Positions 39,125 to 48,075 of a stretch of DNA of 53,986 nt are shown in pieces; position 1 is the stretch's first letter; every line of letters starts with the position of its first letter. Location of the stretch: NCBI GenBank assembly GCA_003280295.1, contig QCFI01000011.1:1-53986 (forward strand), read 5' to 3'. The position numbers and the translations under genes were made by a program. A model generated the notes under the pieces. It was not told the DNA's origin. It worked only from the letters and a program-made list of their open reading frames with translations, and did no database searches. This DNA is from Prochlorococcus sp. AG-363-C20. Lineage in GTDB: Bacteria > Cyanobacteriota > Cyanobacteriia > PCC-6307 > Cyanobiaceae.

Positions 39125-42079
39125 ATGCCTCGTCCTGCAGAAAATGCTACAAAGAAACGCTCAGGCAGATCGACAACTTTGACAGGTGATTTGTTAGAAG
39201 ACGTGATTGAAATTCGGGGTGCCCGTCAGCATAATCTTAAAAATATTGATTTGTCTCTTCCTCGAAATAAGTTCGTGGTTTTTACCGGGGTCAGTGGGAG
39301 TGGAAAGAGTTCATTGGCCTTTGACACGATTTTTGCTGAAGGACAAAGACGTTATGTAGAGAGTCTTTCTGCCTATGCAAGGCAGTTCTTAGGTCAGGTG
39401 GATAAGCCAGATGTTGATGCTATTGAGGGCTTATCTCCTGCAATTTCAATTGACCAAAAATCGACTAGTCACAATCCGCGTTCCACTGTTGGTACTGTTA
39501 CTGAAATTCAAGATTATTTGAGGTTGTTATTTGGGAGAGCAGGAGAGCCCCATTGTCCTCAATGTGAGCGTTACATAAGGCCTGAGACTATTGATGAAAT
39601 GGTTGATCAAATTCTTACTCTTCCCGAAGGGACGCGTTATCAATTACTTGCTCCTGTTGTGCGAGGCAAGAAAGGTACACATTCCAAATTATTAAGAGCT
39701 TTAGCTTCTGAGGGTTTTGCTCGTGTTCGTATTAATCAAGAGGTTAGAGAATTGTCTGACAATATTGAATTAGATAAGAATCATTCTCATACGATTGAAG
39801 TTGTTGTTGATCGTTTAATTGCGAGAGAAGGAATTCAAGAACGCTTGACTGATTCATTGAGAACTGCTCTTAAGAGGGGTGATGGATTGGCTTCTGTTGA
39901 AGTGGTTCCCAAAGCTAATGAAGCTTTACCAAATGGGATTGAGAAAGAAAGATTGTATTCAGAAAATTTTGCTTGTCCTCAACATGGTGCAGTAATTGAG
40001 GAGCTTTCTCCAAGATTATTTTCTTTTAATAGTCCATATGGTGCTTGTTCAGATTGTCATGGTATTGGATATCTTCGAAAATTTACTTTAGATCGAGTGA
40101 TTCCAGATCCAACATTACCTGTTTATTCTGCTATCGCGCCTTGGAGTGAAAAGGAAAATTCTTATTATTTTTCTCTACTTTACTCTGTTGGAGAAGCTTT
40201 TGGTTTTGAAATAAAAACTCCTTGGAAGGAATTAACTAAAGAACAAAAAAATATTTTACTTAATGGTAGTACTGACCCAATTCTGATACAAGCTGATAGT
40301 AGATATAAAAAAAATACAGGCTATTCAAAGAATTTTGAAGGAATTCTTCCAATTTTAGAGAGACAATTAAAAGATGCTAATGGAGAATCTGTTCGACAAA
40401 AATTAGAGAAATATTTGGAATTAGTCCCTTGTGATACTTGCTGCGGCAAGAGGTTAAGACCTGAAGCTTTAGCAGTAAAAGTAGGTCCTTATAATATTAC
40501 TGATCTTACTTCAATCAGTATTGAGGAAACACTTCATGCAATAGAAAAATTGATGGGAATAGGTATTGCAAAAGATTCAGCGCCTCTTTTGTCAAATAGG
40601 CAAATTCAGATTGGTGATTTAGTTTTAAAGGAAATTTGTTTGAGACTGCGTTTTCTTTTGGATGTAGGACTTGAGTATTTAAGCTTGGATAGGCCTGCAA
40701 TGTCTTTGTCGGGAGGAGAAGCTCAAAGAATTCGGTTGGCCACTCAAATTGGTGCAGGATTAACAGGTGTACTTTATGTTTTGGATGAACCTAGTATAGG
40801 CTTGCATCAAAGAGATAATGATCGTTTATTAGCTACACTTAAACGATTACGTGATCTTGGTAATACTTTAGTTGTAGTAGAACATGATGAAGAAACAATT
40901 AGAGCTGCTGATTATTTGGTAGATATTGGACCTGGTGCGGGTATTCATGGTGGTGAGATTGTTGCGCAAGGTTCTTTAGATCAGTTGCTTTCAGCCAAAG
41001 ATTCTTTGACAGGACAATATTTAAATGGAAGTCTTTATATTCCAACTCCTACAAAACGAAGAAATGCAGGAAATAAAAAATTACGTTTAATTGATTGTGA
41101 TCGGAATAACCTTAAAAATATTAATGTTGATTTTCCACTTGGACGATTAATTGCAGTTACAGGTGTTAGCGGAAGTGGTAAAAGTACTTTAATAAATGAG
41201 CTTTTACATCCTGCTCTAAATCATAGCTTAGGATTAAAAGTACCTTTTCCTAAAGGTGTTGCTGAGTTGAAGGGTATACAGGCAATAGACAAAGTTATTG
41301 TTATTGATCAATCTCCTATAGGAAGAACACCACGTTCTAATCCTGCTACCTATACGGGGACCTTTGACCCTATTAGACAAATTTTTGCGTCTTCTATTGA
41401 AGCTAAAGCAAGAGGTTATCAAGTTGGACAGTTTAGTTTCAATGTGAAAGGAGGTCGTTGTGAGGCTTGTCGCGGTCAAGGTGTAAATGTGATTGAAATG
41501 AATTTTTTACCAGATGTTTATGTGCAGTGTGATGTCTGTAAAGGTGCAAGATTTAATCGAGAGACATTACAAGTTAGATATAAAGGTTATTCAATAGCTG
41601 ATGTTTTACAGATGACTGTTGAGCAAGCTTCTGATGTTTTTTCTGCAATTCCTCAGGCTGCTGATCGTTTACATACTCTTGTCGATGTAGGTCTCGGTTA
41701 TGTCAAATTAGGACAGCCTGCTCCTACTCTTTCGGGGGGTGAGGCACAAAGAGTAAAACTTGCGACTGAATTATCTCGACGAGCGACCGGAAAAACACTT
41801 TATTTAATTGATGAACCTACAACTGGCCTTAGCTTTTTTGATGTTCATAAATTAATGAATGTTATTCAGCGTTTAGTTGATAAAGGTAATTCGATAATTG
41901 TGATCGAACATAATCTTGATGTAATAAGATGTTCTGATTGGATTATTGATTTAGGTCCAGAAGGTGGTGATCGTGGGGGAGAAATTATTGTTGAAGGGAC
42001 ACCTGAAGAAGTTTCTTCCCATCCAACAAGTCATACAGCTCAATATCTTAAAAAAGTTTTAGAAAATCATTTGGCTTAA
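39125..42079 (+). CDS. uvrA: Excinuclease ABC subunit A
   Basis: UvrA finds bulky DNA damage in nucleotide excision repair. The 984-residue protein has two ABC ATPase halves, each with Walker A (GVSGSGKS, near 57 and again near 685) and signature (LSGGEAQRI, LSGGEAQRV). The zinc region near 280 is CPQHG..CSDC, with a His where many homologues have Cys. The C-terminal zinc finger CEACRGQG..CDVCKG is intact. It follows recN by 45 bases on the same strand. High UV exposure makes this pathway important for surface plankton; here the strain looks low-light adapted (inference). Confidence 0.97.
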   Translation: MPRPAENATKKRSGRSTTLTGDLLEDVIEIRGARQHNLKNIDLSLPRNKFVVFTGVSGSGKSSLAFDTIFAEGQRRYVESLSAYARQFLGQVDKPDVDAIEGLSPAISIDQKSTSHNPRSTVGTVTEIQDYLRLLFGRAGEPHCPQCERYIRPETIDEMVDQILTLPEGTRYQLLAPVVRGKKGTHSKLLRALASEGFARVRINQEVRELSDNIELDKNHSHTIEVVVDRLIAREGIQERLTDSLRTALKRGDGLASVEVVPKANEALPNGIEKERLYSENFACPQHGAVIEELSPRLFSFNSPYGACSDCHGIGYLRKFTLDRVIPDPTLPVYSAIAPWSEKENSYYFSLLYSVGEAFGFEIKTPWKELTKEQKNILLNGSTDPILIQADSRYKKNTGYSKNFEGILPILERQLKDANGESVRQKLEKYLELVPCDTCCGKRLRPEALAVKVGPYNITDLTSISIEETLHAIEKLMGIGIAKDSAPLLSNRQIQIGDLVLKEICLRLRFLLDVGLEYLSLDRPAMSLSGGEAQRIRLATQIGAGLTGVLYVLDEPSIGLHQRDNDRLLATLKRLRDLGNTLVVVEHDEETIRAADYLVDIGPGAGIHGGEIVAQGSLDQLLSAKDSLTGQYLNGSLYIPTPTKRRNAGNKKLRLIDCDRNNLKNINVDFPLGRLIAVTGVSGSGKSTLINELLHPALNHSLGLKVPFPKGVAELKGIQAIDKVIVIDQSPIGRTPRSNPATYTGTFDPIRQIFASSIEAKARGYQVGQFSFNVKGGRCEACRGQGVNVIEMNFLPDVYVQCDVCKGARFNRETLQVRYKGYSIADVLQMTVEQASDVFSAIPQAADRLHTLVDVGLGYVKLGQPAPTLSGGEAQRVKLATELSRRATGKTLYLIDEPTTGLSFFDVHKLMNVIQRLVDKGNSIIVIEHNLDVIRCSDWIIDLGPEGGDRGGEIIVEGTPEEVSSHPTSHTAQYLKKVLENHLA

Positions 42080-42336
42080 AGCTCTTGCTTTCTATTGCTT
42101 GAAATTCGTTGAATAATTGCTTTTATCCTTTTTCTGTTTCAGTTCTTTTCATGCTTTTTCTTTGCATTTCTCCATGATTTACTTTGATTGCCTTAATGCA
42201 GCAAATGCTCTAACCGCTTATGCTGCAATTGATTACGAGAATCCTTAAGGAATAATTTTAATTTTATCTGTTTTTTTTTAGATTTGTATGGTCAAAAATC
42301 AATTAAACCTGCTCAACTCCCAAAAGGAGATTTGAG
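42080..42336. other. Spacer between uvrA and sps
   Basis: 257 bp, very T-rich on the + strand. It has no convincing gene; a 24-codon frame at 42174-42248 (starting MIYFDCLNAAN) has an ATG and stop but weak support. A strong Shine-Dalgarno lies at its right end. Confidence 0.5.
42324..42329 (+). promoter_or_regulatory. Strong ribosome binding site of sps
   Basis: AAGGAG ends 7 bases before the ATG at 42337, a textbook Shine-Dalgarno. Many other genes in this window lack such a clear site, so it supports the chosen start. Confidence 0.75.
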
Positions 42337-44457
42337 ATGGGTTTAAAACTACTTCATTTAAATCTTCATGGTTTAATTCGTTCTAGCAATCTTGAATTAG
42401 GTCGTGATGCTGATACAGGAGGTCAAACTCTTTATGTATTAGAACTGGTGAAAGGTTTAGCCTCTCGACCAGAAGTTGATCAGGTTGATTTAGTCACACG
42501 TTTAATTCAAGATCGTAGGGTTTCATCTGATTACTCTCAACCAAAAGAAACGATTACTTCTGGTGCAACTATACTGAGGTTTCCATTTGGTCCAAAACGA
42601 TATCTTCGGAAAGAGCTTTTATGGCCTTATTTAGATGATTTGGCAGATCAGTTGGTTACAGAACTTCAGCTTCGTCATCAATTGCCTGATTGGATTCATG
42701 CTCATTATGCAGATGCTGGATATGTTGGTTCATTAGTTAGCAGGCGTTTAGGAATTCCTCTTGTTTTTACAGGACACTCTTTAGGTAGAGAGAAACAACG
42801 TCGATTACTTGCAGCAGGAGTTGATCATGATCAACTCGAACAGACATATTCAATTAGTCGCAGAATTGATGCAGAGGAGCTTGCGTTAGCTCATTCAGAT
42901 TTAGTGATTACAAGTACTCTCCAGGAAGCTGAACAGCAATATGGTCGTTATGGAAATTACCTCACTGAAAAGGCTGAGGTTGTTCCTCCTGGTGTTGATG
43001 CAACTAGATTTCATCAAGGTCATTCGATAGCTGAAATTAATGTTGTTGATGGATTACTTGCTCCTTTTCTTAGAAAACCTGACTTAGCTCCTCTTTTAAC
43101 AATTTCTAGGGCGGTACGGCGTAAAAACATTCCTGCTTTGGTTGAGGCTTTTGGGCGCTCCCCTGTTTTGCGTCAAAGACATAATCTTGTTCTTGTACTT
43201 GGTTGTAGAGAAGATCCTCGTCAATTAGATAAACAACAGCGAGAGGTTTTTCAACAAGTTTTTGATTTGGTTGATCGTTATGACCTTTATGGTCAAGTTG
43301 CATATCCAAAACATCATCGACGAGATCAGATTCCTGCAATTTATAGATGGGCTGCCCATCGTCGTGGATTGTTTGTGAACCCAGCACTTACAGAGCCATT
43401 TGGATTGACTTTGTTAGAGGCTGCTGCATGTGGGTTGCCTTTGGTTGCAACTGATGATGGTGGTCCTAGGGATATTTTGGATCGTTGTGAAAATGGTTTA
43501 TTAGCAGATGTTACTGATTTAGACTCTCTTCAGGATTCTCTTGAAGAAGCCAGTTCAGATTGTGCTCAGTGGAAGCGTTGGAGTGAAAGTGGAATTGAAG
43601 CTGTAAGTAGACATTTCAGTTGGGATGTTCATGTTTGTAATTATCTTGCATTTATGCAAAAGCGTTTGAAATCAATTGATTTTAGAAATCGGATTGTTAG
43701 AGAAGAGGCCATCGATAATCCATTAGGAAAGCGCTTGTTATTGCTTGATTTAGATAGCAATTTGGAGCAAACAGATGGAGAAAATTTGTCTATATTACGT
43801 CAAACTTTAGAAAGCATTGTAAAAACAAAATCAAATAGACTAGGTGTTTTAACTGGAAGATCAGTTAAGGCTGCTCGTAAACGTTATGCAGATCTTCATT
43901 TGCCAGAACCAATTGTTTGGATTTGTTGTGCTGGCACAGAAATTTATTATGGAAAAGAAGATCAAAATGATCGTTTTTGGCAATCTTATATAGGAAAGGA
44001 TTGGTCTCGGTCAAAGGTTGAATTAGCCCTTGCTGCTTTAAAGGATCATTTAGAACCACAGAAAGTAGAGCAGCAAAGTGCTTATAAAGTTAGTTATTTA
44101 TTAAGAAAACCGGATAAAGCAATATTGCCTTTAGTGAAAAAGCGATTAAGACAACAAGGTCAATCAGCATTACCTTATTTGCGTTGTCATTGGTATCTAG
44201 ATGTTTTGCCGTTACGGGCTTCTCGTTCGGAAGCTATTCGTCACCTTGCATTACGTTGGGGATTGCCTTTGGAGCAGATTTATGTAATAGCAAGTCAGCA
44301 TGGTGATGCTGAATTAGTACATGGATTAACGACTGCTGTTATTCCTGCAGAACATGATCCATCTTTGGATGGCTTGAGGTCTCAACAGCGAGTATTTTTT
44401 GCTTCAAGCTCAAAATATGGGATTGTTGATGGACTTAAACATTTTCGGTTTTCTTAA
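42337..44457 (+). CDS. sps: Sucrose-phosphate synthase with degenerate phosphatase-like domain
   Basis: The 706-residue protein makes sucrose-6-phosphate from UDP-glucose and fructose-6-phosphate. The N-terminal GT4 part (1-440) shows GRDADTGGQ, FTGHSLGREK and the EPFGLTLLEAAACGLP donor motif. From about 465 follows a HAD phosphatase-like part. Its first motif is DLDSN (471-475) where active sucrose phosphatases have DLDNT. TGRS (506-509) is kept. The last motif is ASQHGD (652-657) where GDSGND is expected. The domain is therefore probably weak or inactive, as in some other cyanobacterial enzymes. Sucrose is a compatible solute. Confidence 0.9.
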   Translation: MGLKLLHLNLHGLIRSSNLELGRDADTGGQTLYVLELVKGLASRPEVDQVDLVTRLIQDRRVSSDYSQPKETITSGATILRFPFGPKRYLRKELLWPYLDDLADQLVTELQLRHQLPDWIHAHYADAGYVGSLVSRRLGIPLVFTGHSLGREKQRRLLAAGVDHDQLEQTYSISRRIDAEELALAHSDLVITSTLQEAEQQYGRYGNYLTEKAEVVPPGVDATRFHQGHSIAEINVVDGLLAPFLRKPDLAPLLTISRAVRRKNIPALVEAFGRSPVLRQRHNLVLVLGCREDPRQLDKQQREVFQQVFDLVDRYDLYGQVAYPKHHRRDQIPAIYRWAAHRRGLFVNPALTEPFGLTLLEAAACGLPLVATDDGGPRDILDRCENGLLADVTDLDSLQDSLEEASSDCAQWKRWSESGIEAVSRHFSWDVHVCNYLAFMQKRLKSIDFRNRIVREEAIDNPLGKRLLLLDLDSNLEQTDGENLSILRQTLESIVKTKSNRLGVLTGRSVKAARKRYADLHLPEPIVWICCAGTEIYYGKEDQNDRFWQSYIGKDWSRSKVELALAALKDHLEPQKVEQQSAYKVSYLLRKPDKAILPLVKKRLRQQGQSALPYLRCHWYLDVLPLRASRSEAIRHLALRWGLPLEQIYVIASQHGDAELVHGLTTAVIPAEHDPSLDGLRSQQRVFFASSSKYGIVDGLKHFRFS

Positions 44458-44472
44458 ATTTTAGAGAATTTA

Positions 44473-45639
44473 TTATCCTTGTATTACTTCAATACAGGCA
44501 GCAGCTTTATCTGCTTTAGATCTAGCTTTTTCAATTGTTTTATCTAAAGCTAATGTGACACCCATACGGCGACCTTTTTTTGCATTTGGTTTACCAAAAA
44601 GTAATAGTTGAGTATTCTTTGCTGATAAAGCTTTTTCTATTCCTTTATAAGCCACATTAGAAAAAGTATCTTTTGATAAGATTACCCGACTTGCTGCTGC
44701 TTCTGCATTAATAATTTCTGGTATTGGCAGTCCTAATATGGCCCTAAGATGTAGTTCAAATTCATTTATATTTTGGCTTATCATGGTTACTAAACCTGTG
44801 TCATGGGGCCTTGGAGATAATTCTGAAAAAATTACTTCGTCTCCACGAATAAAAAACTCAACTCCAAATAATCCTACACCACCTAGATGATTGGTTATTA
44901 GCTTTGCCATTGATTGTGCTTGTTTTAAATGCTCATTATTTAACTCTGCAGGTTGCCAGCTGCATTGATAATCTCCTCCAGATTGTTCGTGACCAATAGG
45001 AGAACAGAAAATTGCTTCTTCATTTTGTTGACGTATTGTTAGTAATGTTATTTCTAAATCAAATTTGATAAATTCTTCTACGATTACTAGATTCGATTTT
45101 CCTCTTGCTTCTTTTATTGCGCTTTGGAATGCGTCTTCAAGACCATTAGATTTTACAACTAAGCTCTGACCTTTGCCAGATGAACTCATAACAGGTTTGA
45201 TTATTATTGGATACCCAAGGGCTTTAGTTGCTTCAATTAGTTCTTCTTTATTTTTAGCATAGGCAAATTTTGCTGTTTTTAGACCTAGTTCATCAGCTGC
45301 TAGATTACGAATCTTATCTCTATTCATAGTAATAGCTGTTGCTTTTGCAGTTGGTATAATTTTGATCCCTTCTTCTTCAAGTTCTTTTAGTGAATTAACT
45401 TCTAATGCTTCAATCTCAGGAATAACCAGATCAGGCTTGTGTTTCCGAATAATTGTTTTTAGCATTATTGGATCAGTCATATCTAATACTTCTGCTATAT
45501 CAGCAATTTGCATTGCTGGTGCATTTGCGTAACGGTCACATGCAATTACCTTGCAGCCTAACCTTTTGGCGGAGATAGTTATTTCTTTGCCAAGTTCTCC
45601 ACTGCCAAGAAGAATTAATGTTTTAGGAAAAATGTTCAT
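44473..45639 (-). CDS. purT: Phosphoribosylglycinamide formyltransferase 2 (formate-dependent)
   Basis: PurT formylates GAR directly with formate and ATP, bypassing folate-dependent PurN. The 388-residue ATP-grasp protein starts with LILLGSGELGKEITISAKRLG. The ATP-grasp core includes YPIIIKPVMSSSGKGQS, VIVEEFIKFDLEITLLT, FGVEFFIRGDEVIFSELSPRPHDTG and the C-terminal RRMGVTLAL. Together with purF and purL it gives three de novo purine genes in the window. It converges with sps, leaving 15 bases. Confidence 0.95.
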   Translation of the reverse strand: MNIFPKTLILLGSGELGKEITISAKRLGCKVIACDRYANAPAMQIADIAEVLDMTDPIMLKTIIRKHKPDLVIPEIEALEVNSLKELEEEGIKIIPTAKATAITMNRDKIRNLAADELGLKTAKFAYAKNKEELIEATKALGYPIIIKPVMSSSGKGQSLVVKSNGLEDAFQSAIKEARGKSNLVIVEEFIKFDLEITLLTIRQQNEEAIFCSPIGHEQSGGDYQCSWQPAELNNEHLKQAQSMAKLITNHLGGVGLFGVEFFIRGDEVIFSELSPRPHDTGLVTMISQNINEFELHLRAILGLPIPEIINAEAAASRVILSKDTFSNVAYKGIEKALSAKNTQLLLFGKPNAKKGRRMGVTLALDKTIEKARSKADKAAACIEVIQG

Positions 45640-45702
45640 GTCTAAATTTGATAGAGAAATGAAAATTGAAATTAATTATTTAGTTATCTTTCTCTTTAGA
45701 GT

Positions 45703-45963
45703 TTATTGAGTATCATTGATTTCTTTTATACTTATTAAAGTGAGTTGTTTAATTGGTGGCTCTTCATTAATAAAACCCCATGATTCAAATATTTTTGGAT
45801 CTTGATGAGTAATGAGTTGATTCGTTTTTTGCTTTTTTAAGGTGAAGCCTTCCTGAGCCATTCGTCTCATTAGTTTTGCTGCTTCCTCAAAACGAGCAGC
45901 CATGGCTTCTAGAGTTGTGCAATCACTTGTCAAACCAGTGTCTTTCCAGGTGAAGTAGTTCAT
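45703..45963 (-). CDS. Small conserved cyanobacterial protein
   Basis: An 86-residue soluble protein of unknown function. The N-terminal half (MNYFTWKDTGLTSDCTTLEA, then MAARFEEAAKLMRRMAQEGF) reads as a conserved helical unit. The C-terminal half ends FESWGFINEEPP and a variable tail. Similar proteins seem to recur in marine picocyanobacteria (memory). It sits 10 bases after the end of mraY's start side, that is between mraY and purT on the same strand, and may be co-transcribed with mraY. Confidence 0.78.
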   Translation of the reverse strand: MNYFTWKDTGLTSDCTTLEAMAARFEEAAKLMRRMAQEGFTLKKQKTNQLITHQDPKIFESWGFINEEPPIKQLTLISIKEINDTQ

Positions 45964-45973
45964 TCTGTACTAC

Positions 45974-47095
45974 TTAGGGAGTAGGGCGTAAAATTAGTCC
46001 TATGAGAACCAAACATAAAGTTACTAGCCAAAAGTTTCTTACTATTATTTGTTCGCTTTTTCCTGCTAGTTCGTAATGATGATGAATTGGTGCCATGAGG
46101 AAAAGTCGATAGCCTTGTCCATTAATTTTTTTTGTGATTTTAAAAATCAATACCTGAAGAATGACTGAAAGAGATTCACATAAAAAAACACCTCCCATGA
46201 TCAATAGTGCCCAAAGGCTATTTGAGAGAAGTGCAACTCCACATAACGCTGCCCCCATTGTTAGTGATCCGGTATCCCCCATAAATACTTTGGCTGGATA
46301 TTTATTGTGTAAAAGGAATCCAAGCCATGCGCCGGCCATTGCAATACAAAAAACTGCAAGTTCTGTATCACTGGTGTTGTCTCTAAGCATTAGTTGAATT
46401 GCGAGGCCAGTAAATACCAATGCGCCGCAGCCGCTTGCTAATCCATCAAGACCATCTGTGAGATTAGTTGCATTGCTTTCCGCTATTAAAACAAATAAAG
46501 CGAGAGGCCAAATCAAAAAGCCAATATCAATAAATTTGTCAGAGAATAAATAGATTTTGGTATGGATCCATCCCTGCCAGCCACTCCAAAAAAGGAAAAT
46601 TGTTCCAATAAAACTTTGAAGTAGTAGTTTTCCTGTGGGTCTTAAACCGGTGTTTGTTTGGAGTGTTAAGCTGCGCCAATCATCATAGATACCTATCAAC
46701 ATGAAGGATAGGCTTAGAAATGTAAGAGCTAGAATTTGATGTTTATTGCTTTCATTTTGAATTAATAAGTTTCCTACAATTAAACCAATAGGAACGATTA
46801 AGATTCCTCCCATAGTGGGTGTTCCTGCTTTGTTATGATGTTGTTTTGGGCCCTCTTTTCTGATTATTTGATTAAGCCTTAAAGCTCTTAATTTAGGAGT
46901 CCCGTATTGAGTAATTATTGTTGAAATAACGGTAGAGATTAATAGTGGCAAGCTAAGAAGATTATTTGAGATGAATTTATCTGCTATAAGACTTCCGGCA
47001 AATATAAAAGCAATTAGTAATATTACTGCGGTTGTTTCTGGCGTGTCATTATTAGAGATTTTCTTTTTGGTAAAAGGAATTTTTGTATTACTCAA
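45974..47095 (-). CDS. mraY: Phospho-N-acetylmuramoyl-pentapeptide-transferase
   Basis: MraY moves phospho-MurNAc-pentapeptide onto undecaprenyl phosphate to give lipid I in the membrane. The 373-residue protein has about ten hydrophobic helices. Active-site motifs are [12 protein letters not shown], the Mg site with [13 protein letters not shown] and FMGDTGSL, and the C-terminal APIHHHYE. It lies far from murC-murB in this window, on the other side of the origin. There is no dcw cluster here. Confidence 0.96.
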   Translation of the reverse strand: MSNTKIPFTKKKISNNDTPETTAVILLIAFIFAGSLIADKFISNNLLSLPLLISTVISTIITQYGTPKLRALRLNQIIRKEGPKQHHNKAGTPTMGGILIVPIGLIVGNLLIQNESNKHQILALTFLSLSFMLIGIYDDWRSLTLQTNTGLRPTGKLLLQSFIGTIFLFWSGWQGWIHTKIYLFSDKFIDIGFLIWPLALFVLIAESNATNLTDGLDGLASGCGALVFTGLAIQLMLRDNTSDTELAVFCIAMAGAWLGFLLHNKYPAKVFMGDTGSLTMGAALCGVALLSNSLWALLIMGGVFLCESLSVILQVLIFKITKKINGQGYRLFLMAPIHHHYELAGKSEQIIVRNFWLVTLCLVLIGLILRPTP

Positions 47096-47151
47096 AGGAG
47101 CTAGAAACTAATAAAAACTCAATGGAGAAATGAAAAAATTCAATTTAAAAA

Positions 47152-47427
47152 CTAGTCTTCCCAGTCTTCTTCTGTTTGTTCTTCATCAGTTTTGTAATCT
47201 TCTTTTTCTCCCATTAAAGCTGATAGTTCTTCTTCTTCTACTGTACTCACATCTTGAGAAGCTGATTCTTCGTCTGCAATCAGCCTTCCACTTGCTTCTA
47301 GCCATGTCAATAAATCTGGTTCTTCCCTCAATGGCAAAATTGGTGCAGGCTCTTTTCTTCCGAAACGTGTAAGGGCAGGATTGATACCGTCTAGGGAACT
47401 AAGGTCCACTTTTTCGAGGACGCTCAT
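47152..47427 (-). CDS. DUF3134-type small acidic protein
   Basis: A 91-residue protein. NPALTRFGRKEPAPILPLREEPDLLTWLEASGRL (about 17-50) matches the core of DUF3134, a cyanobacterial family of unknown function. The C-terminal 40 residues are strongly acidic (EEEELSALMGEKEDYKTDEEQTEEDWED) and probably disordered. It is followed by mraY on the same strand after 56 bases. Confidence 0.82.
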   Translation of the reverse strand: MSVLEKVDLSSLDGINPALTRFGRKEPAPILPLREEPDLLTWLEASGRLIADEESASQDVSTVEEEELSALMGEKEDYKTDEEQTEEDWED

Positions 47428-47476
47428 CAGCGAAGATTTAAAACCAATAAGTCAACATAATGCATAGTGACCTCTT

Positions 47477-47683
47477 TTGATTGTTCTGTTGACTTCTAAG
47501 TGGCTAATAATCACCCTCACTTGGGCATTGGCTTTGATTCTGAGCTTTGGTTTACGGTTTTGGGGTGTACAACATCCTGAGCCATTTAATATTCGACCTT
47601 GGTTGGTTTTTCTTTTGTTGTTTGGTCCTTCTTGCTTCTTAAGTATTTGGCTGCTTTTTGGTGGCTTTGAACAAGTTGATTGA
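47477..47683 (+). CDS. Small membrane protein, two predicted helices
   Basis: A 68-residue frame starting with TTG 47477. It encodes two hydrophobic helices (about 8-27 and 42-62) joined by a polar loop with RFWGVQHPEPFNIRPW. The loop pattern, with HP.PF..RPW, looks like real protein sequence and resembles small membrane proteins of marine picocyanobacteria (memory). The opposite-strand frame across it (47452-47784) is basic and low in complexity and is its shadow. The start codon is uncertain. No partner is evident. Confidence 0.6.
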   Translation: MIVLLTSKWLIITLTWALALILSFGLRFWGVQHPEPFNIRPWLVFLLLFGPSCFLSIWLLFGGFEQVD

Positions 47684-47830
47684 TTGCTCTGATCGAGAAA
47701 TCTCAATTTGTTTACTTTGATCTGGGTTGTATTTATATAAAATTTCGGAATTTGATTATTATCGTGAGAAAGAAATGACGTCAAAAAGTTTGCTTTAGAT
47801 AAGGTTTTGAAATTTCTCTCAATAGTTAAT

Positions 47831-47883
47831 TATCAATAACAAAGACCGACCTTTGCTGGAAAGATCGGTCTTTGTTATTGATA
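47831..47883. terminator. Long hairpin upstream of the structured RNA
   Basis: The arms 47831-47855 and 47861-47883 pair over about 24 bp, with one mismatch and a short GCTGG-type loop. There is no T tract after it on the + strand beyond TTTGTTATTG inside the arm. It could end transcription from the small membrane gene at 47477 or from the opposite strand. A promoter-like TTGCTG-N17-TATTGA (47853-47881) overlaps its right arm. Confidence 0.55.
47853..47881 (+). promoter_or_regulatory. Possible promoter of the structured RNA
   Basis: TTGCTG (47853-47858) and TATTGA (47876-47881) are 17 bases apart, a normal sigma-70 spacing. Transcription would begin near 47889, just before the closing helix of the RNA. 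Both boxes deviate from the consensus. Confidence 0.35.
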
Positions 47884-47888
47884 AAATT

Positions 47889-48075
47889 GATTGAAGCGTG
47901 TGATAGTTAGCACCCTGGGGCCATGCTTTTAGGTGTTTGGCTTAACTCCTATAAGGGCACCTATACGATGCAGAGAAGTCACGACTGGCTTGACGTACTG
48001 ATTTGTCGTACCAGACGAATAGCCCACATTTAGGTTAAGACTGTTGGAGCAGGGGCCTTAATCATCTTGCTTCTA
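47889..48075 (+). ncRNA. Structured small RNA, probably 6S RNA-like
   Basis: About 187 bases, GC-richer than the flanks, that fold into a long rod. A closing helix pairs 47893-47897 with 48069-48073, 47102-type GAT (47902-47904) with 48064-48066, GTTAG (47906-47910) with TTAAT (48058-48062), and CCCT (47913-47916) with GGGG (48052-48055). A central asymmetric bubble follows, with TGCT/AGCA (47924-47927/48048-48051). Then come 47928-47936/48026-48034 and GGC/GCC, and a terminal hairpin 47982-48017. At least seven G-U pairs occur when read on +; on the minus strand they would be A-C mismatches, so + is the sense strand. This rod with a bubble is the shape of 6S RNA. Identity rests on shape, not on a sequence match. 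Confidence 0.55.

Noticed and set aside
47452-47784. 110-residue basic frame on the minus strand
   Set aside because: It lies opposite the two-helix membrane protein and reads like random basic sequence without domains.
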